The notes beneath the pieces are model-generated. The model was not told the origin of the DNA, searched no databases, and worked only from the letters and a program-made list of their open reading frames with translations. The translations under genes were made by a program, and so were the position numbers. From Flavobacterium sp. BFFFF2 (GTDB taxonomy: Bacteria > Bacteroidota > Bacteroidia > Flavobacteriales > Flavobacteriaceae), in assembly GCA_002256385.1 (NCBI GenBank), contig NKJD01000025.1, forward strand, positions 1 to 51,899: 51,899 bases of DNA. Direction: 5' to 3'. Numbering within the stretch: the stretch's first letter is position 1; each line of letters starts with the position of its first letter. Shown here piece by piece: positions 33,580 to 42,172 of this stretch.

Positions 33580-34656
33580 ATGATCACATATTACATAACC
33601 AAATCCATTTCTTGCCTATTGCTGGTCCTAGTCATGTTGACATCCTGCCATGGACAAGTAAAACCGCTCGGGCAAAACGAACCAACTGTTTCACCAATTG
33701 AACAAGCTAAAATTCCACGGCCTCAAGGTCCAAATAAAGACGTTCGCATCGTAACTTGCATGGAAGATACCGCCGGTAATGTGTGGTTTGGTACACTTGG
33801 TGAGGGCCTTTTTAAATACGATGGCAAATCATTTGTGCATTATGGTGTGGAGCAAGGATTAAACAGTAACTATATTTATTCTATTCTACAAGATAAAACA
33901 GGCACTATTTGGGTGGGCACCAACAAAGAACTCAATCGGTTCAACAGCAAACAATTTACAAGCACCCCCATCGTGTTGGGCAACAATAATCTGACTGTCG
34001 CAAATAGTAGCGGCCAAACAAAATCACCCATTGAAAACACAGTTTGGTGTATGATGCAAGACAGAAACAGAACCATTTGGTTTGGCACCGATGACGGCAT
34101 TTTTTGTTATGATGGCAACGTGTTCACTCGTTTTTTGGACGCCCAATTCCTGAATAATAAAGACCATTTACAGCTCAAAGGCATATTTTCCATTTTAGAA
34201 GCAAAAAATGGCAGTCTTTGGTTTGCGGAATGCGCCGGCGAAGGCATTGCGCGTTTGGACGGCCACACCCTCGCTACCGTGATTCCATACCGTGAAATTG
34301 GACGAACAGACCGCATCATCGCAGATCAACAAGACAACTTGTGGTTTGCTACGGCCTTCAAAGGAATCGGTAAATATGATGGCAAAACTTACACTCCAAA
34401 CATTTTTAATGACCCAGACCCAAATGGGGCATTCAACATTTTAGCCGATGCCAAAGGAAATTTATGGTTTGACACCCCAACTGGACTGGGATTTTATAAC
34501 GGAAAAACGCGTCACCTATTCACCGAAATAGCAGGGACAAGTACACGGGATTTCATGCCACTATTGGTGGATAAAGTCGGAAATATATGGTTTAGTGGCA
34601 AAGGCATGTCGTTGTATAAATATGACGGAAAAACACTAATCAATTATTCGGAATAA
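33580..34656 (+). CDS. single seven-bladed Reg_prop propeller lipoprotein
   Basis: ATG at 33580 is preferred over the upstream TTG. Signal and lipobox are MITYYITKSISCLLLVLVMLTSC, followed by HGQ as in the protein at 32381. Seven blades are present, several degenerate at their DG ends (RFNS, RLDG, FYNG). An insertion precedes blade 3 (LGNNNLTVANSSGQTKSPIENT), equivalent to that of the upstream paralogue. No output domain. A stretch of simple tandem repeats follows the gene. Confidence 0.88.
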   Translation: MITYYITKSISCLLLVLVMLTSCHGQVKPLGQNEPTVSPIEQAKIPRPQGPNKDVRIVTCMEDTAGNVWFGTLGEGLFKYDGKSFVHYGVEQGLNSNYIYSILQDKTGTIWVGTNKELNRFNSKQFTSTPIVLGNNNLTVANSSGQTKSPIENTVWCMMQDRNRTIWFGTDDGIFCYDGNVFTRFLDAQFLNNKDHLQLKGIFSILEAKNGSLWFAECAGEGIARLDGHTLATVIPYREIGRTDRIIADQQDNLWFATAFKGIGKYDGKTYTPNIFNDPDPNGAFNILADAKGNLWFDTPTGLGFYNGKTRHLFTEIAGTSTRDFMPLLVDKVGNIWFSGKGMSLYKYDGKTLINYSE

Positions 34657-34734
34657 CGCGCCTTGTTGCTCCTAGTCAACAAATTTCCGTTTAAAATGCT
34701 TTTAAAAAACTGACAATTAAACACATATAAATTA

Positions 34735-34942
34735 GTTGAAGGATTGAAAGATTGAAGGATTGAAAGATTGAAGGATTGAAAGATTGAAAGATTGAAAGAT
34801 TGAAGGATTGAAGAATTTGGAAATGATTTGAAATTCGAGATTTGAAATTTGAGATTGAAAGATTGAAAGATTGAAAGATTGATTAACAACACTTTTCACT
34901 TTCGACTTTAGACTTTCGACTTTCGACTTTCGACTTTCGACT
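34735..34942. repeat. simple tandem repeats between convergent genes
   Basis: About 75 bp of the octamer ATTGAAAG/ATTGAAGG (34735-34812) are followed by a spacer, a second short run (34853-34882) and a run of the heptamer CTTTCGA (about 34898-34942). They sit between the 3' ends of a propeller gene and a glycosyltransferase gene, with no evident coding or terminator function. Slippage arrays of this kind often differ between strains. Confidence 0.75.
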
Positions 34943-35947
34943 CTATTTCAGCTGACCAAACCTTCTTTTTCCTCTGAGGTAATACCCTGCCACCACACTA
35001 AAAGTATGATAGTAATTCTTTGGAAACGGGCCTTTTCGTTCCCTTAACAAGGTGTGCAACTGGCCATAAAATCCGCCGTGTGCCCTGATGATGGCCCAAG
35101 TATGAGATGGTTTTTGTTGAAATAAATACTGCAAACCTGCCAAGCCATCGAGGCATAGTCGGCTAAAAAGGATGGGGAACAACCAAGCCGTCGGCAAGTT
35201 CTTGGTGAGCATCCACAGTGAATTGCGGAAATTAAGGTAGGTTTTGTGCGGATTGCTTTCAGACAAAGTGGCGCCACCTACATGATATACCACAGAATCA
35301 GGTGCATACCAACAGGTAATAGCTGCTCGGAAGGCGCGCCAACACAAGTCAATTTCTTCTTGGTGGGCAAAAAAACGGGCGTCAAAACCGTGCAAGGTTT
35401 CATACACCGATTTTCGGACAAACAAACAAGCACCGCTCGCCCAAAAAATAGCCCGTTCATGTTCGTATTGCCCTTGGTCGGCCTCTATATCTTGCAATAT
35501 TCTACCTTGGCAATATGGATAGCCAAATGCATCGATCAATCCGCCTCCTGCCCCCGCGTATTCAAATAAATGGGGGTTTTTAAATGATTTAATTTTAGGC
35601 TGAATCAGCCCAATTTCAGGTCGGTTATCAAACAAATACTGAGGTCTGTTGAGCCAGCCTTCCGAAACTTCGACATCCGAATTAATGAGGACCCAATACG
35701 GCTCATTCACCCCTTTTAAAGCTTCATTGTACCCCCCAGCAAAACCTAGATTTTGACTGTTTTGAATGATGTTAACCATTGGGAAATTTTGTCGCACCCA
35801 AGAAACTGATGAATCTGTTGACGCATTGTCAGCCACGTAAATTTGCACAGAAATTGAATATTGCACCAATTTGGGTAAAAATTGTTCCAATAGTTGTTGT
35901 CCGTTCCAATTGAGAATGACGATGGCAAATGCTTGGTGGTTATTCAT
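34943..35947 (-). CDS. glycosyltransferase family 2
   Basis: A GT-A fold glycosyltransferase of 334 residues. The N-terminal strand AIVILNWNG, the nucleotide-binding YVADNASTD, NSQNLGFAGGYNEAL and the metal/sugar motif VLINSDVEV are all characteristic. The acceptor region GFDARFFAHQEEIDLCWR contains the ED-like acidic pair of rhamnosyltransferase-like members. There is no membrane helix beyond a weak hydrophobic stretch near 250. It probably transfers a sugar to a cell-surface polysaccharide or lipid, donor unknown. It lies alone, convergent with the last propeller gene. Confidence 0.92.
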   Translation of the reverse strand: MNNHQAFAIVILNWNGQQLLEQFLPKLVQYSISVQIYVADNASTDSSVSWVRQNFPMVNIIQNSQNLGFAGGYNEALKGVNEPYWVLINSDVEVSEGWLNRPQYLFDNRPEIGLIQPKIKSFKNPHLFEYAGAGGGLIDAFGYPYCQGRILQDIEADQGQYEHERAIFWASGACLFVRKSVYETLHGFDARFFAHQEEIDLCWRAFRAAITCWYAPDSVVYHVGGATLSESNPHKTYLNFRNSLWMLTKNLPTAWLFPILFSRLCLDGLAGLQYLFQQKPSHTWAIIRAHGGFYGQLHTLLRERKGPFPKNYYHTFSVVAGYYLRGKRRFGQLK

Positions 35948-36000
35948 TGGTGGCTTTTAATATTGGGTGCAATAGACTTATAAATAGTTTCACGATCATT

Positions 36001-36444
36001 TTATGCCAGTTCAGGTAATTCATGCAAAAACACATAACCGTCCTTGCTGTCATTCAGCAAACAAAAATAGTGGTTTAGTCCGTTGGTTACCATTAAATAC
36101 TGAGAATCTAAGAGTTTGTTGTATCGGGCAATTTGGTCAAAGGTGCTTTGGCTGATGGGAACTTCTGGCGCCTTGCACTCAACTAGTAACCACAAGGCAC
36201 CGCTGGGTAAATACACAGCAATGTCCGAGCGACGTGTCATGCCATGTACCTGAAATGATTGTTCCACGGCCAAGCGGTTGGCTGGAATGTGGTATTCATT
36301 CAACAACCAATGGATTACATGCTGACGCACCCATTCTTCGGGCGTTAAAACGATGAATTTTTTTCGGATGACATCAAAAATGGCGGGCCCATTTTTAGTA
36401 CTTTTGAACCGAAACCCGTAAGCTGGAAATTGAAGCGCCTGCAT
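36001..36444 (-). CDS. HsdR N-terminal-like (type I restriction enzyme R, N domain) protein
   Basis: A 147-residue protein matching the type I restriction enzyme R protein N-terminal domain family (HSDR_N_2), a PD-(D/E)xK nuclease-like fold. Motifs seen are EEWVRQHVIHWLL, then SDIAVYLPSGALWLLVECKAPEVPIS, where D-x13-E-x-K forms the nuclease-like centre. The start at 36444 gives MQALQFPAYGF, typical of this family in Bacteroidota; the longer frame reads into the divergent holA gene. It has no helicase or methylase partner, so it is not a restriction system. Divergent from holA with 36 bp between, a common arrangement in the phylum. Confidence 0.88.
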   Translation of the reverse strand: MQALQFPAYGFRFKSTKNGPAIFDVIRKKFIVLTPEEWVRQHVIHWLLNEYHIPANRLAVEQSFQVHGMTRRSDIAVYLPSGALWLLVECKAPEVPISQSTFDQIARYNKLLDSQYLMVTNGLNHYFCLLNDSKDGYVFLHELPELA

Positions 36445-36480
36445 GCGGCAAAGATACAATTTAAGCGTAAAAGCCCCTCT

Positions 36481-37491
36481 ATGAGTAAAGATGTTCAGCA
36501 AATTCAACAACAAGTGCACAAGGGACAGTTTGCACCCATTTATTTGTTGACAGGTGAAGAACCCTATTTTGTGGACTTTTTGACCGATTTTTTGCAAAAC
36601 AATTTAATTCCCGAAGCCGACAGGGGGTTCAATCAAGTGGTTCTGTATGGGAAAGACTGCACCATTGAAGAAATTGTTGGACAATGCCGCCGCTACCCCA
36701 TGATGGCCGAACGGCAAGTGGTTATTGTGCGAGAAGCCCAAGAACTGGCAAAAACATTTGACCAACTCGAGGTCTATTTGAAACAACCCCAACCCACCAC
36801 CATTTTGGTGATGGCCTACAAACACAAGCCGCTTGACAAACGAAAAAAAATAGTCAAAAGCATTCAGCAGTTGGGCGTTTTTTTTGAATCCAAGAAGTTA
36901 TATGAAAGTGATGTCATGACTTGGATTAAGGATGAGCTGGCCCAAAAATCGTATAAAATAGAGCCGAAAGCCTTGGCCATGTTGGTGGAAAATTTAGGCA
37001 CCGATTTGGGTAAAATTCACAATGAGTTGTCCAAAATGTACCTGGCACTTCCAGCAGGTGCCGTTATTACCCCGGAGCATATTGAAATGCATGTGGGCAT
37101 CAGCAAAGATTTTAATGTGTTTGAATTGCGCAAAGCCCTCGGAAACAAAAATGCGACCAAAGCCTTGCAAATCATGGACTACTTTCACCGAAATCCAAAA
37201 GACAACCCGCAAGTGTTGGTCAATGGGCAATTGTTTGCCTATTTCTCTCAAATTTTACAATACCACGGCATCCAAGACAAAAGCTCCGCCAATGTGGCCA
37301 AATTACTGGGCATGAATCCGTTTTTTGTCAAAGACTTGGCCGCCGCTGCGCAATTAATTCCCATGAAAAAAGCCAGCAGCCTCATTGCCTGTCTCCGCGA
37401 CATTGACGCCAAAGGCAAAGGCGTCAAATTCAACCAAAGCACCGATTCGCTGGGCTTAATGAAAGAGTTGTTGGCGGAGGTGATGGGGTAG
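36481..37491 (+). CDS. holA: DNA polymerase III subunit delta
   Basis: The clamp-loader delta subunit, which opens the beta sliding clamp at replication start points. It has 336 residues. The N-terminal PIYLLTGEEPYFVDFL matches the usual delta start (no Walker A, as in E. coli HolA). Other features are MMAERQVVIVREAQEL, the NELSKMYLAL linker, and C-terminal collar residues LGMNPFFVKDLA and LRDIDAKGKG. The start at 36481 (MSKDVQQIQQQ) is chosen because upstream codons overlap the divergent gene. It is a single-copy housekeeping gene. Confidence 0.93.
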   Translation: MSKDVQQIQQQVHKGQFAPIYLLTGEEPYFVDFLTDFLQNNLIPEADRGFNQVVLYGKDCTIEEIVGQCRRYPMMAERQVVIVREAQELAKTFDQLEVYLKQPQPTTILVMAYKHKPLDKRKKIVKSIQQLGVFFESKKLYESDVMTWIKDELAQKSYKIEPKALAMLVENLGTDLGKIHNELSKMYLALPAGAVITPEHIEMHVGISKDFNVFELRKALGNKNATKALQIMDYFHRNPKDNPQVLVNGQLFAYFSQILQYHGIQDKSSANVAKLLGMNPFFVKDLAAAAQLIPMKKASSLIACLRDIDAKGKGVKFNQSTDSLGLMKELLAEVMG

Positions 37492-37519
37492 TGAGAGGAA
37501 AGTTGGAAAGAGGAAGGAA

Positions 37520-37640
37520 TTTTGAATGATGAATTTTGAATGATGAATTTTGAATATTTTGAGGTTTGAAATTTGAGGTTTGAAATTTGGGGTTTGAAAT
37601 TTGGGGTTTGAAATTTGAGATTGATGAATTTTGAATGGCC
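37520..37640. repeat. simple repeats after holA
   Basis: Runs of TGATGAATTTTGAA and GGTTTGAAATTTG fill this spacer in irregular tandem copies. No gene or terminator for holA is obvious within. Confidence 0.6.
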
Positions 37641-37689
37641 TATTGCCTATGAGCTGTTACCTTTTTTCGACTTTCCAACATTAAACTCA

Positions 37690-37717
37690 TAAAAAAAAGA
37701 CGCCAGCATAGCGTCTC
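37690..37717 (-). terminator. rho-independent terminator of the aminopeptidase gene
   Basis: Read on the minus strand, AGACGC-TATGCTG-GCGTCT is followed by eight T residues. It lies about 90 bp after the stop codon of the M1 peptidase gene, beyond a 16-bp tandem array. Confidence 0.8.
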
Positions 37718-37721
37718 TTAA

Positions 37722-37807
37722 AATTACTTTAAAAACTTTCAACTTTAAAAACTTTCAACTTTAATAACTTTCAACTTTAATAACTTTCAACTTTAATAAC
37801 TTTCAAC
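37722..37807. repeat. 16-bp tandem array
   Basis: The unit AACTTTAATAACTTTC and slight variants repeat about five times between the aminopeptidase stop codon and its terminator, thus inside the 3' untranslated part of that transcript. Confidence 0.75.
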
Positions 37808-39433
37808 TCAAAAAACCCACTTCACTTTCACATAACTCTTCCTTGTATCCACTTCTAAAAAGTGTGCCTTTTTTGCTTGTACAGGTACTTTTTGCCAATT
37901 ATTGGTAGGCTTGAGTCTGATGGTTCGGTTTTCAAATTGGGCTTCAACGGGCAATTCAAAGTTTTTCTCCACTGTGTTCCAGCGCATCATCCAGTGTTTT
38001 CCCTGTTTTTTAAATTGGAGTTCTGGGATTGTTGTTTGTTCCAAATACTCCATAAAAACAGGACGCACCGGGTGTCCGTAAGCTGTTTCAAAAAATTGAA
38101 TTACGTCTGTGGTGGTAATTATTTTATATTGAAATTGCTGGTAAAATTTCTTGAAGTCCAAAGCCCATTTGACCTCATCACCCCAAGCAGTTCTGAGCGT
38201 TTGAACCAAGGCCGCTCCTTTGTTGTACATATCAGACGAGCCTTCTTCATGAATGCCATAACGTCCTAAAATGGGGCGGTCGTGATCAATTCGACTGCGT
38301 TGTCCCACTTCGTAGCTCAAGGCATCTTCACGGCCAAACAGGCATTCAATATACATACTTTCGGCATAAGTAGTAAAGCCTTCATGAATCCACATATCGG
38401 CGATGTCGCTGGAGGTGATGCTGTTTCCAAACCATTCGTGGGCCGATTCATGAATAATGATAAAGTCAAAACGCAGGCCAATGCCTGTGTCGGACAAATC
38501 TGTACCCAAATACCCATTTCTGAATTGGTTGCCATAGGCAACGGCACTTTGGTGTTCCATCCCCAAAAAGGGCGTTTCAACCAACTTATAGCCGTCACGT
38601 GCAAACGGATAAGGGCCTATTTTTTCCTGAAAACAATCAAGCATACCGCGGGCTTGTTCAAATTGTTTGCGGGCCAATGCTTCGTGGCCGCGCAACACAT
38701 AGTACGACATTTTTAAGCCTTTGTACGTTTCAGACCAAGTCACATAATCGCCCACGTCCAAGGTAATGTCATAGGCATTGATCGGATAGGTCACCAACCA
38801 GTTATAGCGCGTAAAACCGTCAGTCAAACGGGTTTCTCCTTCAAATTGACCGTTGCCAATAGCTAGTAAATCGGACGGAACCTCATAAGCCAAATGCACA
38901 CCCAAATCGGGTTCATCCGCTTGGCTGTCTTTTACCGGAAACCACTGCGAAGCGCCGATTCCTTGAACAGCAACGCCAATCCATGGGTGGCCTGCCCCAT
39001 CATCTTTAAACACAAAACCACCGTCCCAAGGAGCATTTTTGGCTACAATTGGTTTTCCATGAAAATAGGCGGTAATGGTATATGATTCATTTGGTTTGAA
39101 TGCTTCAGACAACTGCACCAAAAGTGCGTCACAATCGCGGGTAAAAGCCAAGCGCTGCTGATTGTACACCAAACTATCGACCTCCATCCGGGCTGCCAAA
39201 TCAAGTTGTAATAATTTGGCCGATGTCAACAACTGAAATTTGATGCGGTTGTAACCTGAAATACTGCGCTCCTTTGGTTGTAAGCGCAGGTTTAAATCAT
39301 AGTGAAGCACGTTGTAACAAGACCGGGCCAAAGGCCATCCACCAAGTAAACTATCGCAATGGCTGGGCGTTTGTTGCGCTTGTAGTTGAGCAAAAAAAAA
39401 GGTGCTTACAATTATTTTATAGAGAAGATTCAT
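37808..39433 (-). CDS. M1 family metallopeptidase (aminopeptidase N-like), secreted
   Basis: A zinc aminopeptidase of 541 residues. The signal peptide is MNLLYKIIVSTFFFAQLQAQ. The catalytic zinc motif H328-E-x2-H332 (IIHESAHEWFGN) with E351 18 residues later is complete. The exopeptidase motif is GMEHQ (291-295) rather than the GAMEN of many relatives, a known variation in bacterial M1 enzymes. The C-terminal domain is short, so only the N-terminal and catalytic domains plus a beta domain are present. It should act outside the cytoplasmic membrane, trimming peptides for uptake. Confidence 0.93.
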   Translation of the reverse strand: MNLLYKIIVSTFFFAQLQAQQTPSHCDSLLGGWPLARSCYNVLHYDLNLRLQPKERSISGYNRIKFQLLTSAKLLQLDLAARMEVDSLVYNQQRLAFTRDCDALLVQLSEAFKPNESYTITAYFHGKPIVAKNAPWDGGFVFKDDGAGHPWIGVAVQGIGASQWFPVKDSQADEPDLGVHLAYEVPSDLLAIGNGQFEGETRLTDGFTRYNWLVTYPINAYDITLDVGDYVTWSETYKGLKMSYYVLRGHEALARKQFEQARGMLDCFQEKIGPYPFARDGYKLVETPFLGMEHQSAVAYGNQFRNGYLGTDLSDTGIGLRFDFIIIHESAHEWFGNSITSSDIADMWIHEGFTTYAESMYIECLFGREDALSYEVGQRSRIDHDRPILGRYGIHEEGSSDMYNKGAALVQTLRTAWGDEVKWALDFKKFYQQFQYKIITTTDVIQFFETAYGHPVRPVFMEYLEQTTIPELQFKKQGKHWMMRWNTVEKNFELPVEAQFENRTIRLKPTNNWQKVPVQAKKAHFLEVDTRKSYVKVKWVF

Positions 39434-39749
39434 AAGTTAGGTTATTAACTAATTAATAAACAGCACTCTTTAGCTTTTATGAAATAGTATTTTTAAACAA
39501 ACTTAATGAACAAATTGCTTTATATGATATCAACCGAAAGATTTATGCATGGTAAACAACATGTTGACCAGTAAGATACTGTCTGCAAACAGGCAAAGGC
39601 GACATTGGCTTTTAGCATGATGAATCAGCCTTCATACATAGCCTTCTGGTGAAAGTAAGCTCAGACTGTCAGCATTAGTTGTAATCCTAATTGATTTTGG
39701 GTCAAAAATAAACCACAATGTGGCCCTCGAAAAGAAAAGCTGACACAAC
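39434..39749. other. intergenic region without recognised features
   Basis: A 316-bp AT-rich region between two minus-strand genes, the ribH 3' end and the peptidase 5' end. No ORF, repeat module or convincing terminator was found. It should hold the promoter of the peptidase gene. Confidence 0.5.
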
Positions 39750-40241
39750 TTACGTTGTACGTCTCAGCTCAGCCATTTTAAGGGCTGTTACAGCCGCTTC
39801 GACGCCTTTGTTGCCGTGTGCTCCACCGCTACGTGCAATGGATTGCTCCATGGTGTTGTCAGTGAGTACACAAAAAATGACGGGGATGTCTTGTGATATA
39901 TTTAAATCTTTAATGCCATGCGTAACGCCTTCGCACACAAATTCAAAATGCATGGTTTCGCCTTTAATGACACAGCCAATTACAATAACCGCATGAACAT
40001 CAAACCTTTTATTGACCATTCGTTGTGCACCATAAATCAGCTCAAAGCTGCCAGGCACATGCCATTCAACAATATTGGATTGCTTTACCCCACAGTCCAG
40101 CAAAGTGTCTTTGGCACCTTGTAACAACGCGTGCGTTACTTGGTCGTTCCAGTCAGAAACAACAATCCCAAACCGAAAGTTATTCGCGTTTGGGAGTGTG
40201 TCTTTGTTGTAATTCGATAAATTAACGTTGGCTGTAGCCAT
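39750..40241 (-). CDS. ribH: 6,7-dimethyl-8-ribityllumazine synthase
   Basis: Condenses 5-amino-6-ribitylamino-uracil with 3,4-dihydroxy-2-butanone-4-phosphate in riboflavin synthesis. Characteristic segments are RFGIVVSDWND, EWHVPGSFELIYGAQ, VIVIGCVIKGETMHFEFV (with the catalytic His) and ARSGGAHGNKGVEAA. At 163 residues it has the normal length with a slightly long N-terminus. It lies 5 bp after a TPR membrane protein gene, a pairing seen repeatedly in Bacteroidota, so they are one operon. No riboflavin riboswitch is seen. Confidence 0.96.
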   Translation of the reverse strand: MATANVNLSNYNKDTLPNANNFRFGIVVSDWNDQVTHALLQGAKDTLLDCGVKQSNIVEWHVPGSFELIYGAQRMVNKRFDVHAVIVIGCVIKGETMHFEFVCEGVTHGIKDLNISQDIPVIFCVLTDNTMEQSIARSGGAHGNKGVEAAVTALKMAELRRTT

Positions 40242-40246
40242 ACAAT

Positions 40247-41041
40247 TTATTGAGCCAAAATGATAAGTGGATCTATATTTTGTGCTTCTGGGCTGTTTTC
40301 AAACTCATCTTTAATGCGTTGAAAATATGTTGCAGCGTCTGCCTTTTTGTTTAATGTAAGGGCTACTTTACCCGCTTTTAATAAATAACGTGGCGTAGTA
40401 AAATCATTTTTGGTTACTTCAGAAGCACTCAAATATTGTTCCAATGCCTTGTCATACATTTTTTTCTCAGAATAAGCATCACCAATAGCACCGATTGCAG
40501 AAGCTTTGGTAAATGTTTCAGCTGATTTAAATGCTGATAATTCTTCAATGGCTTGGTCAAATTTAGCGGTATTTAAATAAGCAATTCCCGCATAGTAATG
40601 AGCCAAATTGGCTGCAAAACTACCAGAAAAATCAGCTGCCACAGCAATGGCGCCTTTTCCGTCACGGTTACCTTTTAAAACGATGTTAAATAAAGAGTCC
40701 GCTTTTACACCTTCAGCCTCTAACGCTTTTTGAAAATTGGTTTGAACAGAAAATATAGCAGTAGCTGCTTCTTCTTCTTTAGGCTCTACCAAAAAGCGGT
40801 CATAAAGCATGTATGACAATACGCCCACCACGATTACTGTTAGTACCGCGAAAATTACTTTTCGGTTTTTTTCAACAAACTCTTCGGTTTTTGAAGCCGT
40901 CTCGTCCAATACATCGAATGTTTTGGCTGTAACGCTATCTGTATTGTCTACAGTTGATTCCGGTTCGTTGACAAAAACAGGTTCTTCTTGTTCTGCTTTT
41001 GGTTTGGGTGCTTTATATCCTCTTTTGTTAAAAGTTGCCAT
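40247..41041 (-). CDS. TPR-containing membrane protein (YfgM-like)
   Basis: A protein of 264 residues. The N-terminal cytoplasmic segment is charged and low in hydrophobicity (1-60), followed by one TM helix (62-80, IFAVLTVIVVGVLSYMLY). The rest is tetratricopeptide-type repeats: FAANLAHYYAGIAYLNTAKFDQAIEEL, AIGDAYSEKKMYDKALEQYLSA and LKAGKVALTLNKKADAATYFQRI. The topology resembles YfgM, which helps chaperone exported proteins. It precedes ribH by 5 bp. Its exact role in Bacteroidota is not established. Confidence 0.88.
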   Translation of the reverse strand: MATFNKRGYKAPKPKAEQEEPVFVNEPESTVDNTDSVTAKTFDVLDETASKTEEFVEKNRKVIFAVLTVIVVGVLSYMLYDRFLVEPKEEEAATAIFSVQTNFQKALEAEGVKADSLFNIVLKGNRDGKGAIAVAADFSGSFAANLAHYYAGIAYLNTAKFDQAIEELSAFKSAETFTKASAIGAIGDAYSEKKMYDKALEQYLSASEVTKNDFTTPRYLLKAGKVALTLNKKADAATYFQRIKDEFENSPEAQNIDPLIILAQ

Positions 41042-41228
41042 GTAATACTTAAATTAGGTTTTTTCAAGAGCGCAAAAATAAAATTTAAATTCAATTCGCC
41101 AACATCATTTCGGGGAAACACACTAAAAAATATTAAATCATTGAAAATATCTAGTCAAAATACGGCTGCTTGGCCATGGTCAACAGCAAAAATGATTGGA
41201 TTATTATATCTTTACAGCCTGATAAGCT

Positions 41229-41753
41229 ATGGAAGAAAAAGTAATATTAGTATCTCAGACCGATGAAGTCATTGGCGAGATGGAAAAATTAGAAGCACAC
41301 CGACTGGGTGTGTTGCATCGGGCGTTTTCGGTTTTTATTTTAAACCAACAAAACGAGGTCATGTTGCAGCAACGAGCAGCACACAAATATCATTCACCCT
41401 TATTGTGGACCAATACGTGCTGCAGCCACCAACGTGTACACGAAACCAATACGGAAGCTGGCATGCGTCGCTTGCAAGAAGAAATGGGAATTACTACCCC
41501 TCTGACCGACTTGTTTTCATTTATTTACAAAGCGCCTTTTGACAACGGGCTCACCGAACACGAATTAGACCATGTTCTGATTGGGCATTACAACGATGAT
41601 CCAATTATAAACGAAGAGGAAGTAGCTGATTGGAAATGGATGCCCATTGAAGATATTCGACAAGACATTTCACAAAACCCGGCACTTTACACCGTTTGGT
41701 TTCGCATCATATTTGATGAATTTTATCATTATTTAGAATCTCACAAGCTTTAA
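41229..41753 (+). CDS. idi: isopentenyl-diphosphate delta-isomerase type 1
   Basis: Interconverts IPP and DMAPP in isoprenoid synthesis. A Nudix-fold enzyme of 174 residues. Motifs: H31 in VLHRAF, the catalytic Cys in NTCCSH, the Nudix-like RRLQEEMGI, the ELDHV metal motif and EVADWKWM. The Q after CCSH replaces the usual P. First gene of a three-gene same-strand set with queD (10 bp apart) and a peroxiredoxin. Confidence 0.95.
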   Translation: MEEKVILVSQTDEVIGEMEKLEAHRLGVLHRAFSVFILNQQNEVMLQQRAAHKYHSPLLWTNTCCSHQRVHETNTEAGMRRLQEEMGITTPLTDLFSFIYKAPFDNGLTEHELDHVLIGHYNDDPIINEEEVADWKWMPIEDIRQDISQNPALYTVWFRIIFDEFYHYLESHKL

Positions 41754-41763
41754 CAACGTACCC

Positions 41764-42171
41764 ATGAAAGCAAAAGTGAGCCGCAAGGCACATTTTAACG
41801 CAGCACACCGCTTATTTAGACCCGATTGGTCCGATGTGCAAAATGAATCCATTTTCGGAAAATGTGCCAATCCAAACTATCATGGTCACAACTATGAATT
41901 GATTGTGAGTGTAACGGGTGCTATTTCTGCAGAAACTGGTTTTGTGATGGATGTAAAGGTACTGGCCGATTTAATTAAATCGCAGGTCGAAGATGCGATG
42001 GATCATAAAAATTTGAATTTGGAAGTGCCCGAATTTAAACAGTTGAATCCGACCGCCGAAAACATTGCCATGGTGATTTGGCAGCGATTGCGTCCGCATA
42101 TTACATCAGAATTGGAACTTGAAGTAGTGCTTTATGAAACACCTCGTAACTTTGTAACCTTTAACGGATAA
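41764..42171 (+). CDS. queD: 6-carboxytetrahydropterin synthase (QueD / PTPS family)
   Basis: Converts dihydroneopterin triphosphate, either to 6-carboxytetrahydropterin for queuosine or to pyruvoyltetrahydropterin. Zinc ligands are H12/H16 region (KAHFNAAHRL), and HGHNY; catalytic Cys lies in FGKCANPN. The LNPTAENIAMVIW segment with E binds substrate. At 135 residues it has the usual length. The neighbourhood lacks other que genes, so the name rests on family alone. It overlaps nothing and lies 1 bp from the peroxiredoxin gene, implying co-transcription. Confidence 0.9.
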   Translation: MKAKVSRKAHFNAAHRLFRPDWSDVQNESIFGKCANPNYHGHNYELIVSVTGAISAETGFVMDVKVLADLIKSQVEDAMDHKNLNLEVPEFKQLNPTAENIAMVIWQRLRPHITSELELEVVLYETPRNFVTFNG

Positions 42172-42172
42172 G

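Noticed and set aside
34735..34882. Possible CRISPR array
   Set aside because: The repeats are 7-9 bp simple tandem units without unique spacers, and no cas gene is present.
36001..36444. Restriction-modification system
   Set aside because: Only the HsdR N-terminal-like domain is present, with no helicase, methylase or specificity gene. The gene is common next to holA in this phylum.
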